Assembly: GCF_001457025.1 (NCBI RefSeq)
Contig: NZ_KQ758605.1
Span: forward strand, 124,001 to 188,000
Reading direction: 5' to 3'
From: Pseudarthrobacter enclensis
GTDB lineage: Bacteria > Actinomycetota > Actinomycetes > Actinomycetales > Micrococcaceae
DNA length: 64,000 nt
Numbering within the stretch: position 1 is the first letter of the stretch; the number at the start of each line of letters is the position of its first letter. Positions 1 to 9,713 of this stretch are shown in pieces. The notes beneath the pieces were generated by a model. It saw nothing but the letters and a program-made list of their open reading frames with translations. It was not told the origin of the DNA and ran no database searches. The position numbers were made by a program, and so were the translations under genes.

Positions 1-117
1 CGCGGACATGGGCGGCAAGCTCAGGCATGCCTGCCATCCTAGCCGGGAGCAGCCCCTCCCACCCGGCGCCTTGGCGGCGGGGCCGCGGGACGGCGCCGGG
101 GCCCGCGGCGGCACCCA

Positions 118-123
118 TATACT
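118..123 (+). promoter_or_regulatory. -10 element of truB, leaderless transcript
   Basis: TATACT ends seven bases before the GTG codon at 131. No Shine-Dalgarno sequence lies between them, so transcription probably begins at or next to the start codon. No convincing -35 is visible in the GC-rich sequence upstream. Confidence 0.55.
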
Positions 124-130
124 GGTAGGC

Positions 131-1063
131 GTGCTTTCTGGACTGGTGATAGTGGACAAGCCGCAGGGATGGACCAGCCATGATGTGGTTGGCCGGATGC
201 GGCGCATCGCAGGGACCCGGAAAGTAGGGCACGCGGGGACGCTCGATCCCATGGCCACCGGCGTCCTGGTGCTCGGCATCAACAAGGCCACCCGCCTGCT
301 CACCTACATTGTGGGAACGTCCAAGACCTACACCGCCACCATCCGCCTGGGCCAGTCCACGGTGACGGACGACGCCGAAGGGGACGTGGTTGCCACCGCC
401 GGCACCTCCGCGGTGCCGGACCAGGACATCCACGACGGCGTCGCGGCCCTCACCGGCGCCATCCAGCAGGTGCCCAGCAGCGTCAGCGCCATCAAGGTCA
501 ACGGCGAACGCGCCTACGCGAGGGTCCGCTCCGGCGAGGACGTGAAGCTGGCCGCACGCCCGGTGACCATCCACCGCTTCGACATCCACAGCATCCGCCG
601 CGACGCGGCCGCGGACGTCATTGACCTCGACGTCACCGTGGAATGCTCCTCCGGAACCTATATCCGTGCCCTGGCCCGGGACCTGGGGAACGCGCTCGGC
701 GTCGGCGGACACCTCACCGAACTCCGCCGCACCAAGGTCGGCCCCTACTCGCTGGACCAGGCACGCACCCTGGAGCAGCTTGCCGGGGACCTGGACGTCC
801 TGGAGATGTCACAGGCGGCCCGTGCGCTCATGCCCAACCGTGAACTGACCGCCGCGGAAACCACGGAAATCTCCTACGGCCGCAGGATCCCGGCCGGGGC
901 CCCCGCGGGCAGCCCGGACGCCGCCACCGCAGAGCACCCCGCCGCCGCGTTCGCCCCCGACGGGAACCTGGTGGCCCTGCTCGCGGACAGCGGCAATTAT
1001 GCCAAGCCCGTCCTGGTCTTCGCCCCGGGCAACGGCGCCCCCGCAGCAGCCGGGGAGGCCTGA
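131..1063 (+). CDS. truB: tRNA pseudouridine(55) synthase TruB
   Basis: Converts U55 in the T-loop of tRNAs to pseudouridine in the cytoplasm. The conserved motif GHAGTLDPMATGVL carries the catalytic Asp (residue 39 from this start), preceded by the typical opening VDKPQGWTSHDVV. The product is 310 residues, normal for the family, with an Ala/Pro-rich stretch near the C-terminal domain. The reading frame stays open back to base 8, but the first 41 codons there have no family likeness. The GTG at 131 sits directly behind a TATACT box and begins the conserved N-terminus, so I chose it. Its stop codon abuts the next gene without a gap. Confidence 0.95.
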   Translation: MLSGLVIVDKPQGWTSHDVVGRMRRIAGTRKVGHAGTLDPMATGVLVLGINKATRLLTYIVGTSKTYTATIRLGQSTVTDDAEGDVVATAGTSAVPDQDIHDGVAALTGAIQQVPSSVSAIKVNGERAYARVRSGEDVKLAARPVTIHRFDIHSIRRDAAADVIDLDVTVECSSGTYIRALARDLGNALGVGGHLTELRRTKVGPYSLDQARTLEQLAGDLDVLEMSQAARALMPNRELTAAETTEISYGRRIPAGAPAGSPDAATAEHPAAAFAPDGNLVALLADSGNYAKPVLVFAPGNGAPAAAGEA

Positions 1064-1417
1064 GTGGACGGGTTCTTCTACCTCATCCTTGCCGTGGGCC
1101 TGATCTCCACGGTCATCTGCGCCGCCGCAGGCATCATGAAGAAAGCCCCCAACGACGCCACCCTGCTGTCCGTCGTGGCGGTGGAGGCAGCACTGGTGGT
1201 CTACCTGGTGGGATCGATCATCCGGGTCATCGCCGGAGAATCCATTGCCGGTGAAGCCTGGGAGTTCTGGGGCTACCTTGTCACCGCCATGCTCCTGCCC
1301 CCTGCCGCCGTCTATTGGTCCATCCTGGAACGGACCCGGTGGAGCAACTTTGTCCTGGCCGCCGTCGGCGTGACCGCCCTGGTGATGGCCGCCCGCATGA
1401 ACCAGATCTGGTACTGA
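1064..1417 (+). CDS. Small four-helix membrane protein
   Basis: Unrecognised 117-residue protein starting at a GTG directly after the truB stop, so it is translationally coupled. It has about four hydrophobic segments (roughly residues 3-25, 30-52, 65-87 and 92-113) with short loops and no catalytic motif. It is followed after one base by another four-helix protein, suggesting that the two are a membrane pair made together. Function unknown. Confidence 0.75.
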   Translation: MDGFFYLILAVGLISTVICAAAGIMKKAPNDATLLSVVAVEAALVVYLVGSIIRVIAGESIAGEAWEFWGYLVTAMLLPPAAVYWSILERTRWSNFVLAAVGVTALVMAARMNQIWY

Positions 1418-1418
1418 A

Positions 1419-1865
1419 GTGGAAGAAGCACGCAACGTGAAAAACCAGCACGCCCAGCCGGCAGCGGCGCCCGGAAACACCCGCAACACCGGGCCGGGCC
1501 GGCTGTTGATTGCGGTGTACGCCATTTTCGCCATCTCCGCCACGGCCCGCGCCGGCTACCAGATCCTCACCAAGTTCTCTGAGGCGCCGGCAGCCTACCT
1601 GCTGTCCGCCTTCGCTGCCCTGGTATACGCCGTGGCCACCGTCTCCCTGGCGAAGGCGGGGAAAACCTGGTTCAAGGTTTCCGTCGCCGCTGTCCTGGTT
1701 GAGCTGGTGGGCGTCCTGGTGGTCGGAGCCCTCAGCATCTTCGACTCCGTGGCGTTTCCGCATGAAACCGTGTGGTCCCTGTTCGGCCGCGGCTACGGCT
1801 TCATCCCGCTGGTGCTGCCCGTCCTGGGCCTGGTGTGGCTGTACCGGCGCAGGCCGTCCCGGTGA
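1419..1865 (+). CDS. Small four-helix membrane protein
   Basis: Unrecognised 148-residue protein. After a polar N-terminal stretch of about 30 residues rich in Ala, Pro and Asn come four hydrophobic segments (about residues 30-52, 56-78, 84-108 and 120-140) and a basic C-terminus ending in RRRPSR. It starts at GTG one base after the preceding membrane gene and so probably belongs to the truB operon. Both products resemble the many uncharacterised actinobacterial integral membrane proteins; no function can be given. Confidence 0.75.
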   Translation: MEEARNVKNQHAQPAAAPGNTRNTGPGRLLIAVYAIFAISATARAGYQILTKFSEAPAAYLLSAFAALVYAVATVSLAKAGKTWFKVSVAAVLVELVGVLVVGALSIFDSVAFPHETVWSLFGRGYGFIPLVLPVLGLVWLYRRRPSR

Positions 1866-1958
1866 AAACCGGCCCCGGGAATGCGGGTACCCTTGAAGAG
1901 TTCCGCGGCCCTGATGGCTGCGGATTACTGATGCTGCAGGCAGTTTAAGGCGAGGTAG

Positions 1959-2942
1959 ATGGTCCACATCTGGAACGATCCGTCCGAAGTCCCGGAGGAC
2001 TTCGGCCCATCAGTTGTCACTTTCGGCAACTTCGACGGCGTTCACCGCGGGCACCAGCAGGTGCTCTCGCAGCTCATCCGCTCCGCCAGGCTCACCCACT
2101 CCAAAGCCGTCGCCGTCACCTTCGACCCCCACCCGGCCGTGATCCACCGCCCCGAGAGCGCCCCCCGCCTCATCATGGGACTCGAGGACAAGCTCGAAGC
2201 CCTCGGCGAACTGGGCCTGGACGGCATCCTGGTGGTCAAGTACTCCCTCGACCTGGCCAGCCTCACTGCCGAAGAATTCGTGCAGCAGTACCTGGTGGAC
2301 TGCCTGCATGCCAGCCACGTCGTCATCGGGCACGACGCCCGCTTCGGCCGCGGCAACTCCGGCGACCTGGACACCATGAAGGAGCTGGGCGCGAAGTTCA
2401 ACTTCGACGTCCAGGTCATCAGCGAATTCGGTTCCGAAGGCTACCCCCTGCACGACGACGACGGCACGGACCGCCGCTGCTCGTCCACCTGGGTGCGCGA
2501 GGCGCTGCAGGAAGGCGACGTTGCCACTGCCGCCGCCGTCCTGGGCCGGCCGCACCGCATGCGCGGTGAAGTGGTCCACGGGGCAGCCCGCGGACGCGCC
2601 CTCGGATTCCCCACCGCCAACCTTGCCGCCACCTCGACCGGCCTGATCCCGGCCGACGGCATCTACGCGGGATGGCTGGTGGACCAGGCGGGCAAACGCT
2701 GGCCGGCCGCCATTTCCGTCGGCTCCAATCCCACGTTCGACGGCGTGAGCCGGCAGGTTGAAGCGCACGTCATCGACCGGCCCAAGGAAGCCGTGGAGGA
2801 CTTCGATCTGTACGGCCAGACAGTCATTGTCGAATTCGTGGCCAGGCTGCGGGGCATGGTGGCTTACCGTGGGCCTGAAGCACTGGTTGACCAGATGAAA
2901 CTGGACGTGGTCCAGGCGCACGGGCTGCTGGCCCGGCGCTAG
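1959..2942 (+). CDS. ribF: Bifunctional riboflavin kinase / FAD synthetase
   Basis: Phosphorylates riboflavin to FMN and adenylylates FMN to FAD. The N-terminal nucleotidyltransferase half has GNFDGVHRGHQ (about residues 22-32), the signature of RibF adenylyltransferases; the C-terminal kinase half has GFPTANLA (about 218-225) with the flavokinase PTAN motif. Length 327 matches the family. The ATG at 1959 is preceded by GAGGTAG. The truB to ribF order is common in bacteria. kynA follows after 33 bases, so it may be co-transcribed. Confidence 0.96.
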   Translation: MVHIWNDPSEVPEDFGPSVVTFGNFDGVHRGHQQVLSQLIRSARLTHSKAVAVTFDPHPAVIHRPESAPRLIMGLEDKLEALGELGLDGILVVKYSLDLASLTAEEFVQQYLVDCLHASHVVIGHDARFGRGNSGDLDTMKELGAKFNFDVQVISEFGSEGYPLHDDDGTDRRCSSTWVREALQEGDVATAAAVLGRPHRMRGEVVHGAARGRALGFPTANLAATSTGLIPADGIYAGWLVDQAGKRWPAAISVGSNPTFDGVSRQVEAHVIDRPKEAVEDFDLYGQTVIVEFVARLRGMVAYRGPEALVDQMKLDVVQAHGLLARR

Positions 2943-2975
2943 GGCCATCCCCTCGAAGCAGGCGAAAGGCAGGAC

Positions 2976-3830
2976 GTGTCCGTCGAGAAGAACACCCGGA
3001 AGCTGGACAAGGGGATTGTCCGCGACTTCAGCTCCCGGATGAGCTACGGCTCCTACCTGCAGCTTCCCACCCTGCTCAGCGCCCAGCAGCCGGTCAGTGA
3101 ACCGGAGCACCACGACGAGCTGCTGTTCATCATCCAGCACCAGACCACGGAGCTGTGGCTGAAGCTGGTGCTGCACGAGCTCCGCAGCGCCGCGGCCTGG
3201 CTCCGCGCGGACGATCTCGGCTCCGCGCTGAAGGGAATCGCCAGGGTCAAGCACATCCAGAAGACCCTCACTGAACAGTGGTCCGTGCTGGCCACGCTCA
3301 CGCCCACCGAGTATTCGCAGTTCCGCGGGTTCCTGGGCAACTCCTCCGGCTTCCAGTCCGCCCAGTACCGTGCCGTGGAATTCGTGCTGGGCAACAAGAA
3401 CCGCAAGATGCTGCCGGTCTTCGAATCAGACCCGGAAGCCCACGCAATGCTGGAGGAACTCCTGGCGGCGCCCAGCATCTACGACGAATTCCTCGCCTAC
3501 CTCTCGCGGCAGGGCTTCGACGTGCCGGCTTCCGTCCTCACCCGGGACGTCACGCGCGCCCACGAATTCACGCCTGCGCTGGTCCCGCTCTTCAAATACA
3601 TCTACGAGCACGCAGCCGACAACTGGGGCGCCTACGAGGCCTGCGAGGAACTCGTCGACCTGGAGGACAACTTCCAGCTCTGGCGTTTCCGGCACCTGCG
3701 CACCGTGCAGCGGACCATCGGCATGAAGACCGGCACCGGCGGATCCAGCGGAGTGACCTTCCTGCAAAAAGCGCTGGAACTGACGTTTTTCCCGGAGCTG
3801 TTCGCGGTCAGGACGGAGATCGGACAATGA
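2976..3830 (+). CDS. kynA: Tryptophan 2,3-dioxygenase
   Basis: Haem enzyme that opens the indole ring of L-tryptophan to N-formylkynurenine, the first step of the kynurenine pathway. Recognisable segments are SYGSYLQLPTLLSAQ, HDELLFIIQHQTTELWLK (residues about 38-57) and, near the end, the family motif HLRTVQRTIG followed by KTGTGGSSG, whose His is expected to be the haem ligand. Length 284 is normal. The start is a GTG behind GAAAGGCAGG. It overlaps kynU by four bases (ATGA), a clear two-gene unit. Confidence 0.95.
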   Translation: MSVEKNTRKLDKGIVRDFSSRMSYGSYLQLPTLLSAQQPVSEPEHHDELLFIIQHQTTELWLKLVLHELRSAAAWLRADDLGSALKGIARVKHIQKTLTEQWSVLATLTPTEYSQFRGFLGNSSGFQSAQYRAVEFVLGNKNRKMLPVFESDPEAHAMLEELLAAPSIYDEFLAYLSRQGFDVPASVLTRDVTRAHEFTPALVPLFKYIYEHAADNWGAYEACEELVDLEDNFQLWRFRHLRTVQRTIGMKTGTGGSSGVTFLQKALELTFFPELFAVRTEIGQ

Positions 3831-5080
3831 GCATCGACCACCAGCACACCGGTGCGGACCAGGCACTCCGGCAGCGGGCCGACGGGCTCGATGCGCAGGA
3901 TCCGCTGGCGCATTACCGCGACCACTTCATCGGCACCGACACCCCCCTGTCCTACCTCGACGGGAACTCCCTCGGCAGGCCGCTGAAGCGCACCGCGGAC
4001 GACATCGCCGCGTTCATCCGGGACGAATGGGGCGGCCGCCTGATCCGCGGATGGGACGAAAAGTGGCTGGGCCTGCCCCAGGCCATCGGTGACCAGCTTG
4101 GCCGCGCCGTCCTGGGGGCGGCACCCGGGCAGACCATCATCGCCGACTCCACCACAGTGGTCCTGTACAAGCTCATCCGGGCCGCGCTGGCGGCCGTGGC
4201 CGATCCCGACCGGAACGAACTCGTCCTGGACACCGAAAACTTCCCCACGGACCGGTACCTGGTCGAGGGCATCGCCTTGGAGGAAGGGCTGACCCTGCGG
4301 TGGATCGAAACGGATCCCGCGGCCGGGGTGACCGTGGAGCAGGTCCGGGCGGCAACCGGGCCGCGCACCGCCGTCGTACTCCTCAGCCAGATCGCCTACC
4401 GCTCCGGGCACCTCGCGGACCTTGCCGGGATCACCAAAGCAGTGCACGACGCCGGTGCGCTGGTGGTCTGGGACCTCTGCCACTCCGCGGGGTCCGTGGA
4501 GATCAACCTGGACGGCGCGGATGTGGACTTCGCCGCGGGATGCACCTACAAGTACCTCAACGGCGGCCCGGGCTCACCGGCTTTCGCGTACGTCAACCAA
4601 CGGCACCTAGCATCACTGAACCAGCCCATCTGGGGATGGATGGGACGCAAGGACGCCTTCGACATGGCGGCCGGCTATGAGCCTGCCCCGGGCATCCGCG
4701 GGTTCCTCAGCGGCACCCCGGCGATCTTCGGCATGCTGGCCATGCAGGGCACCCTGGACCTGATCGAGGAAGCCTCCATGGCGGCCATCCGGACCAAGTC
4801 GGAGATGCTGACCGCGTTCGCCGTCGAGGTTTTCGACGCCTGGCTCGCTCCACTGGGCGCCCGGCTGGCCTCGCCCCGGAAACCGGGGGAGCGCGGCAGC
4901 CACATCACCGTGGACCACCCGGACTTCACCAAGGCCACCGTCGAAGACCTGTGGGACGGGGATGTCATCCCGGACTTCCGCGCCCCGCACGGCATCAGGG
5001 TGGGACTCTCGCCGTTGAGCACCAGCTTCGGCGAAGTGCTCCAGGGCATGGCCGCGATCCGGGACCGTCTGCAGGGCTGA
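3827..5080 (+). CDS. kynU: Kynureninase
   Basis: PLP enzyme cleaving kynurenine to anthranilate and alanine. The segment CTYKYLNGGPGSPAF carries the PLP Lys, residue 242; DLCHSAGSVEINL lies in the cofactor-binding fold. Product 417 residues, typical. The reading frame is open far upstream, to 3278, but that part is a shadow of kynA; the ATG at 3827, overlapping the kynA stop, begins the real protein. No arylformamidase (kynB) is next to the pair, so the middle step must be encoded elsewhere or be spontaneous. Confidence 0.95.
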   Translation: MSIDHQHTGADQALRQRADGLDAQDPLAHYRDHFIGTDTPLSYLDGNSLGRPLKRTADDIAAFIRDEWGGRLIRGWDEKWLGLPQAIGDQLGRAVLGAAPGQTIIADSTTVVLYKLIRAALAAVADPDRNELVLDTENFPTDRYLVEGIALEEGLTLRWIETDPAAGVTVEQVRAATGPRTAVVLLSQIAYRSGHLADLAGITKAVHDAGALVVWDLCHSAGSVEINLDGADVDFAAGCTYKYLNGGPGSPAFAYVNQRHLASLNQPIWGWMGRKDAFDMAAGYEPAPGIRGFLSGTPAIFGMLAMQGTLDLIEEASMAAIRTKSEMLTAFAVEVFDAWLAPLGARLASPRKPGERGSHITVDHPDFTKATVEDLWDGDVIPDFRAPHGIRVGLSPLSTSFGEVLQGMAAIRDRLQG

Positions 5081-5113
5081 CAGGCCAGGCGGCCCGCGCC
5101 GCCGCATTCTGTT

Positions 5114-5142
5114 TCGACAGGTTAGGTCCGGGCCGGTAAACT
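5114..5142 (+). promoter_or_regulatory. Promoter of rpsO
   Basis: TCGACA (5114-5119), a 17-base spacer and TAAACT (5137-5142) form a good housekeeping-sigma promoter. Transcription would start near 5149, giving rpsO a leader of about 135 bases. Such leaders can host S15 autoregulation; I cannot assign a known fold by eye. Confidence 0.6.
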
Positions 5143-5284
5143 GGACGACGGATCCGGCTGCAGTCCGTGGCGGCTGGGTCCTGTTGCCTGCATCCCATCC
5201 CCGGTTCAACCGGTCCCGGCTGCGGCGGCAGACCCGGCAGTGAGTTTCTGACCGGGCCCTCACGGCACATCCCAAGGAGTAAAC

Positions 5285-5554
5285 GTGGCACTTGACGCCG
5301 CTGTAAAGCAGTCCATCATCAAGGAATACGCAACCGCCGAAGGCGACACCGGTTCACCCGAGGTCCAGGTTGCCGTCCTGACCCAGCGGATCAAGGATCT
5401 GACTGAGCACATGAAGGAGCACAAGCACGACTTCCACACCCAGCGCGGTCTGCTGGCCATGGTTGGTCGTCGCAAGCGTATGCTGAGCTACCTCAAGAAG
5501 ACCGACATCGCCCGCTACCGTTCGCTCATCGAGCGCCTCGGCCTGCGCCGCTAG
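5285..5554 (+). CDS. rpsO: 30S ribosomal protein S15
   Basis: Small-subunit primary binding protein that contacts 16S rRNA helices 20-22. The 89-residue product has the full S15 pattern, including [17 protein letters not shown] and [17 protein letters not shown]. The start is GTG, placed six bases after AAGGAG. It stands just upstream of pnp, the classical rpsO-pnp arrangement, separated by a hairpin. Confidence 0.97.
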   Translation: MALDAAVKQSIIKEYATAEGDTGSPEVQVAVLTQRIKDLTEHMKEHKHDFHTQRGLLAMVGRRKRMLSYLKKTDIARYRSLIERLGLRR

Positions 5555-5565
5555 TCTGACTTTGG

Positions 5566-5596
5566 GGCGGCCCTTTCCTTCACGGATCGGGCCGCC
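5566..5596 (+). terminator. Hairpin between rpsO and pnp
   Basis: GGCGGCCC (5566-5573) pairs perfectly with GGGCCGCC (5589-5596) across a 15-base loop, followed by TTCTTC. It could terminate part of rpsO transcription or act as an RNase processing site in a shared rpsO-pnp message. Confidence 0.5.
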
Positions 5597-5795
5597 TTCT
5601 TCACACAAAACTCAACAGGAGGATCAACCGCATCACGCATTCGCGGTCCTCGGTAGTGATCCCCGGGAACGGCTTCTTTGGTGAAGCCGCCGGCCCGTGG
5701 GTCTCGATCGATGACCGGGTGCAGGGCCAGTAGACAGATGCTGGGCTGGGTTGATGCGGCTGGACTTCCGTGAAACAGAAACGGAGGTGACTCTC

Positions 5796-8054
5796 TTGGA
5801 GGGTCCCGAAATCCAGTTCTCAGAAGCCGTTATTGACAATGGCCGCTTCGGCAAGCGCGTAATCCGCTTTGAAACCGGCCGCCTCGCCAAGCAGGCAGCC
5901 GGCGCGGCCATGGTGTACATCGACGATGACACCGCGCTGCTGTCCGCCACCACCGCCGGCAAGCACCCGCGCGAAGGCTTCGACTTCTTCCCGCTGACGG
6001 TCGACGTCGAAGAGCGCATGTACGCTGCCGGCCGCATCCCGGGCTCGTTCTTCCGCCGTGAAGGCCGCCCGTCCACCGAAGCCATCCTGGCCTGCCGCCT
6101 GATGGACCGCCCGCTGCGCCCCGCCTTCATCAAGGGCCTGCGCAACGAAGTCCAGATCGTGGTGACCGTCCTGGCCATCAACCCCGACGAGCTCTACGAC
6201 GTGGTGGCCATCAACGCCTCCTCCATGTCCACCCAGCTCTCCGGCCTGCCGTTCTCGGGCCCCATCGGCGGCGTCCGCGTTGCCCTGGTCGCCGACGAAA
6301 ACGGCTCCCAGTGGGTTGCTTTCCCCAAGCATTCCCAGCTGGAAAACTCCGTGTTCAACATGGTGGTTGCAGGCCGGGTTGCCGGTGACGACGTCGCCAT
6401 CATGATGGTGGAAGCCGAAGCCACGGACAACTCCTGGAACCTCATCAAGGAACAGGGCGCCACCGCCCCCACCGAAGAGGTTGTGGCCGAGGGCCTCGAG
6501 GCCGCCAAGCCGTTCATCAAGGCACTGTGCGACGCCCAGGCCGACCTGGCCGCCCGCGCCGCCAAGCCCACGGTCGAGTTCCCGGTCTTCCTTGACTACG
6601 AGGACGACGTGTACGCAGCAGTGGAAGCCGCTGCCACGGAGAAGCTGACCGCTGTTTTCCAGATCGCCGACAAGCAGGAGCGCGACAACGCCTCCGACGC
6701 CCTGAAGGACGAGGTCCTTGCCGGACTGGCCGACCAATTCGAAGGCCGCGAGAAAGAACTGTCCGCAGCATTCCGCTCGGTCACCAAGCAGGTTGTGCGC
6801 CAGCGCATCCTCAAGGACCAGGTCCGCATCGACGGCCGTGGCCTGACGGACATCCGCCAGCTCACCGCCGAGGTCGAGGTCCTGCCCCGCGTCCACGGTT
6901 CGGCCATCTTCGAGCGCGGCGAAACCCAGATCATGGGTGTCACCACGCTGAACATGCTCAAGATGGAGCAGCAGATCGACTCGCTGTCGCCGGTGAAAAC
7001 CAAGCGCTACATGCACAACTACAACTTCCCGCCGTACTCCACCGGTGAAACCGGCCGCGTCGGCTCCCCGAAGCGCCGCGAAATCGGCCACGGTGCCCTG
7101 GCCGAGCGCGCACTCGTCCCGGTCCTGCCGTCCCGCGAGGAATTCCCCTACGCCATCCGCCAGGTTTCCGAAGCCCTCGGTTCCAACGGTTCAACGTCCA
7201 TGGGTTCCGTCTGCGCCTCGACCCTGTCCATGCTGAACGCCGGTGTGCCCCTGAAGGCCGCCGTCGCAGGCATCGCCATGGGCCTGGTCTCCGACCAGGT
7301 TGACGGCCAGACCCGCTACGCCGCCCTGACGGACATCCTCGGCGCCGAAGACGCCTTCGGCGACATGGACTTCAAGGTTGCCGGTACCTCCGAGTTCGTC
7401 ACCGCCATCCAGCTCGACACCAAGCTCGACGGCATCCCCGCCTCGGTCCTGGCGGCTGCGCTGAAGCAGGCACGCGAAGCCCGCCTGCACATCCTGGACG
7501 TCATCAACTCGGCCATCGACACCCCGGACGAGCTCTCCGAGTTCGCACCGCGCGTCATCGCCGTGAAGATCCCCGTCGACAAGATCGGTGAAGTCATCGG
7601 CCCCAAGGGCAAGATGATCAACCAGATCCAGGAAGACACCGGCGCCGACATCTCCATCGAGGACGACGGCACGGTCTACATTGGCGCCACCAACGGCCCG
7701 TCTGCCGAGGCAGCACGCTCCGCCATCAACGCCATCGCGAACCCGCAGGTTCCGGAAGTCGGTGAACGCTACCTGGGTACGGTCGTCAAGACCACCACCT
7801 TCGGTGCCTTCGTGTCGCTGACTCCGGGCAAGGACGGCCTCCTGCACATCTCCGAACTCCGCAAGCTCGCCAACGGCAAGCGCGTGGACAACGTGGATGA
7901 CGTCGTCTCCGTGGGCCAGAAGGTCCAGGTCGAGATCACCAAGATCGATGACCGCGGCAAGCTGTCCCTGGCCCCGGTTGTGGCCGAGGAAGAAGGCGCC
8001 GGCGACACCGAGCGTGCCCACGCCTCTGAGCCTGCCGAAGGCGCCGACGCGTAG
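5796..8054 (+). CDS. pnp: Polyribonucleotide nucleotidyltransferase (PNPase)
   Basis: 3'-to-5' phosphorolytic exoribonuclease, active as a trimer and in actinobacteria also a polymerase of RNA tails. Two RNase PH domains (about residues 10-145 and 330-550), a KH domain with the GPKGKM loop near residue 600, and an S1 domain from about 655. Product 752 residues, normal. I chose the TTG at 5796 because an extended Shine-Dalgarno GGAGGTGA lies five bases before it and homologues begin with EGPEIQF; the open frame 45 bases further up has no support. Confidence 0.95.
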   Translation: MEGPEIQFSEAVIDNGRFGKRVIRFETGRLAKQAAGAAMVYIDDDTALLSATTAGKHPREGFDFFPLTVDVEERMYAAGRIPGSFFRREGRPSTEAILACRLMDRPLRPAFIKGLRNEVQIVVTVLAINPDELYDVVAINASSMSTQLSGLPFSGPIGGVRVALVADENGSQWVAFPKHSQLENSVFNMVVAGRVAGDDVAIMMVEAEATDNSWNLIKEQGATAPTEEVVAEGLEAAKPFIKALCDAQADLAARAAKPTVEFPVFLDYEDDVYAAVEAAATEKLTAVFQIADKQERDNASDALKDEVLAGLADQFEGREKELSAAFRSVTKQVVRQRILKDQVRIDGRGLTDIRQLTAEVEVLPRVHGSAIFERGETQIMGVTTLNMLKMEQQIDSLSPVKTKRYMHNYNFPPYSTGETGRVGSPKRREIGHGALAERALVPVLPSREEFPYAIRQVSEALGSNGSTSMGSVCASTLSMLNAGVPLKAAVAGIAMGLVSDQVDGQTRYAALTDILGAEDAFGDMDFKVAGTSEFVTAIQLDTKLDGIPASVLAAALKQAREARLHILDVINSAIDTPDELSEFAPRVIAVKIPVDKIGEVIGPKGKMINQIQEDTGADISIEDDGTVYIGATNGPSAEAARSAINAIANPQVPEVGERYLGTVVKTTTFGAFVSLTPGKDGLLHISELRKLANGKRVDNVDDVVSVGQKVQVEITKIDDRGKLSLAPVVAEEEGAGDTERAHASEPAEGADA

Positions 8055-8085
8055 CAACTGCGCCCTCGCGTACACGTGAATAAAT

Positions 8086-8120
8086 CGGCGGGGCCGGTGG
8101 ATGATCCACCGGCCCCGCCG
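8086..8120 (+). terminator. Strong inverted repeat after pnp
   Basis: Seventeen bases at 8086-8102 are the exact reverse complement of 8104-8120, a long GC-rich hairpin without a U tract. Probable terminator of pnp. A TACGAT box at 8124-8129 just beyond could be the promoter of the protease gene. Confidence 0.65.
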
Positions 8121-8166
8121 CTGTTACGATGGCAGCCAGATCCCGGCTGCCCTGTGAAAGGCATCA

Positions 8167-9510
8167 ATGACTGTTGTTCCCCTGCCGCTTGAGCAGAACC
8201 ACCGCGGCGACACCCTGGTCCACGGTTCCGACGGCGGCTCCGAAGTCAGGCGCTCGGTGCTTCCCGGGGGAGTGCGGGTGCTGACTGAAGCGATGCCCGG
8301 GCAGCGGTCGGCCACTATCGGTTTCTGGGTCGGCGTCGGCTCGCGCGACGAGGCGCCCGGGCAGCATGGTTCCACCCACTTCCTTGAGCACCTGCTGTTC
8401 AAAGGCACCAAGCGGCGTACAGCCCTCGAAATCGCCTCTGCCTTCGACGAGGTGGGCGGCGAATCCAACGCGGCGACGGCGAAGGAAAGCACCTGCTACT
8501 TCGCCCGCGTCCTGGACACGGACCTGCCCATGGCCATCGACGTTATCGCTGACATGATTACGGGGGCCGTCCTCGACCCCGACGAGATGGAGCAGGAACG
8601 CGACGTCATCCTCGAGGAAATCGCCATGGACAGCGACGACCCCACCGACGTCGCCCACGAACACTTCGTCGCAGCCGTCCTGGGCAGCCACCCCTTGGGC
8701 CGGCCCATTGGCGGTACCCCCGCCGCGATCAAGGCCGTTGCCCGGGACTCGGTCTGGGAACACTACCGCCGCTACTACAAGCCGGACGAGCTGGTGATCA
8801 CCGCCGCCGGAGGCCTGGAGCACGACGTCGTCTGCGGGCTGGTCGTGGACGCTTTGGAATCCGCCGGCTGGGACCTGGAAACGAATGCGGCGCCGGTGGA
8901 GCGGCGTTCTACTGAACGCGCACTGATTACCGGTACCGCCGGGCTGCAGGTGGTCAAGCGCGCCGTTGAACAGGCCAACATCATCATGGGTTGCCCCACG
9001 ATTGTGGCCACCGATGATCGCCGCTACGTCATGAGTGTCCTGAACGCCGTCCTCGGCGGGGGGATGTCCTCCCGGCTTTTCCAGGAGATCCGGGAGAAGC
9101 GCGGGCTGGTGTACTCCACCTACTCCTTTGCTTCTTCCTACGCTGACGCCGGCTACTTCGGCATGTACGCGGGCTGCACCCCGTCCAAGGTGCGGCAGGT
9201 CCTTGAGCTCTTGGGCATCGAGCTGGACAAACTCGCTGAGCACGGCATTACGGACGAGGAACTGCGCAAAGCCGTGGGGCAACTGTCTGGCGGTATCGTC
9301 CTGGCGCTGGAGGACACCGGGTCCCGGATGTCACGCTTGGGCCGTGCCGAACTCGTCTCCGGCGAATACCAGGACATCGACGAGACGTTGCGGCTCATCA
9401 AGTCCGTTACCGCGGAGCAGGTCCAGGAATTGGCGGCCGAGCTTGCTGCCGCGCCCCGGACCGTGACCGTCGTTGGTCCGTTCGAGGAAACGGAGACCTT
9501 CGGCCTCTGA
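8167..9510 (+). CDS. M16 family zinc metallopeptidase
   Basis: Pitrilysin-type peptidase of the processing-peptidase subfamily. The inverted zinc motif HFLEH is at residues 71-75 (ligands H71, H75; catalytic E74), and the distal glutamate is in the following helix. Downstream features include the conserved SRLFQEIREKRGLVYS near residue 300. The product is 447 residues. ATG is preceded by GAAAGG at six bases. Its position immediately after pnp is conserved in many bacteria, but the natural substrate is not known. Confidence 0.92.
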   Translation: MTVVPLPLEQNHRGDTLVHGSDGGSEVRRSVLPGGVRVLTEAMPGQRSATIGFWVGVGSRDEAPGQHGSTHFLEHLLFKGTKRRTALEIASAFDEVGGESNAATAKESTCYFARVLDTDLPMAIDVIADMITGAVLDPDEMEQERDVILEEIAMDSDDPTDVAHEHFVAAVLGSHPLGRPIGGTPAAIKAVARDSVWEHYRRYYKPDELVITAAGGLEHDVVCGLVVDALESAGWDLETNAAPVERRSTERALITGTAGLQVVKRAVEQANIIMGCPTIVATDDRRYVMSVLNAVLGGGMSSRLFQEIREKRGLVYSTYSFASSYADAGYFGMYAGCTPSKVRQVLELLGIELDKLAEHGITDEELRKAVGQLSGGIVLALEDTGSRMSRLGRAELVSGEYQDIDETLRLIKSVTAEQVQELAAELAAAPRTVTVVGPFEETETFGL

Positions 9511-9579
9511 CCCGGCCTGGCACCGGGTGGGCCCAGGAGCAGGCTCGAACCCGGGCCGGCGCCGGGTGGGCCCAGGAGC
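9511..9579 (+). repeat. Imperfect 30-base direct repeat, two copies
   Basis: Copies at 9511-9540 and 9550-9579, offset by 39 bases, share an identical 18-base core (CCGGGTGGGCCCAGGAGC at 9523-9540 and 9562-9579). They lie in the 203-base gap after the M16 protease and code for nothing recognisable. Confidence 0.85.
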
Positions 9580-9610
9580 TGACAGAGCCATCCCGCCGGC
9601 CGGCGCCCTC

Positions 9611-9652
9611 AGTGCTGTCCTGAGTGCTGTCCTGAGTGCTGTCTTGAGTGCT
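9611..9652 (+). repeat. 12-base tandem repeat, 3.5 copies
   Basis: The unit AGTGCTGTCCTG occurs at 9611, 9623 and 9635 (third copy with one change) and half a unit at 9647. A small microsatellite in the same intergenic gap as the 30-base repeat. Confidence 0.9.
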
Positions 9653-9713
9653 TCGCCGGATGCCCACGGCGGACTACGATAAAGCCATCCGACACACCGC
9701 CGTGTGGTGAGGG

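Noticed and set aside
3278..3826. An upstream extension of kynU of 183 codons
   Set aside because: It lies wholly inside kynA in another frame; the protein family begins at 3827.
9611..9652. Tandem repeats as a CRISPR array
   Set aside because: The units are 12 bases with no spacers and no cas genes are nearby.
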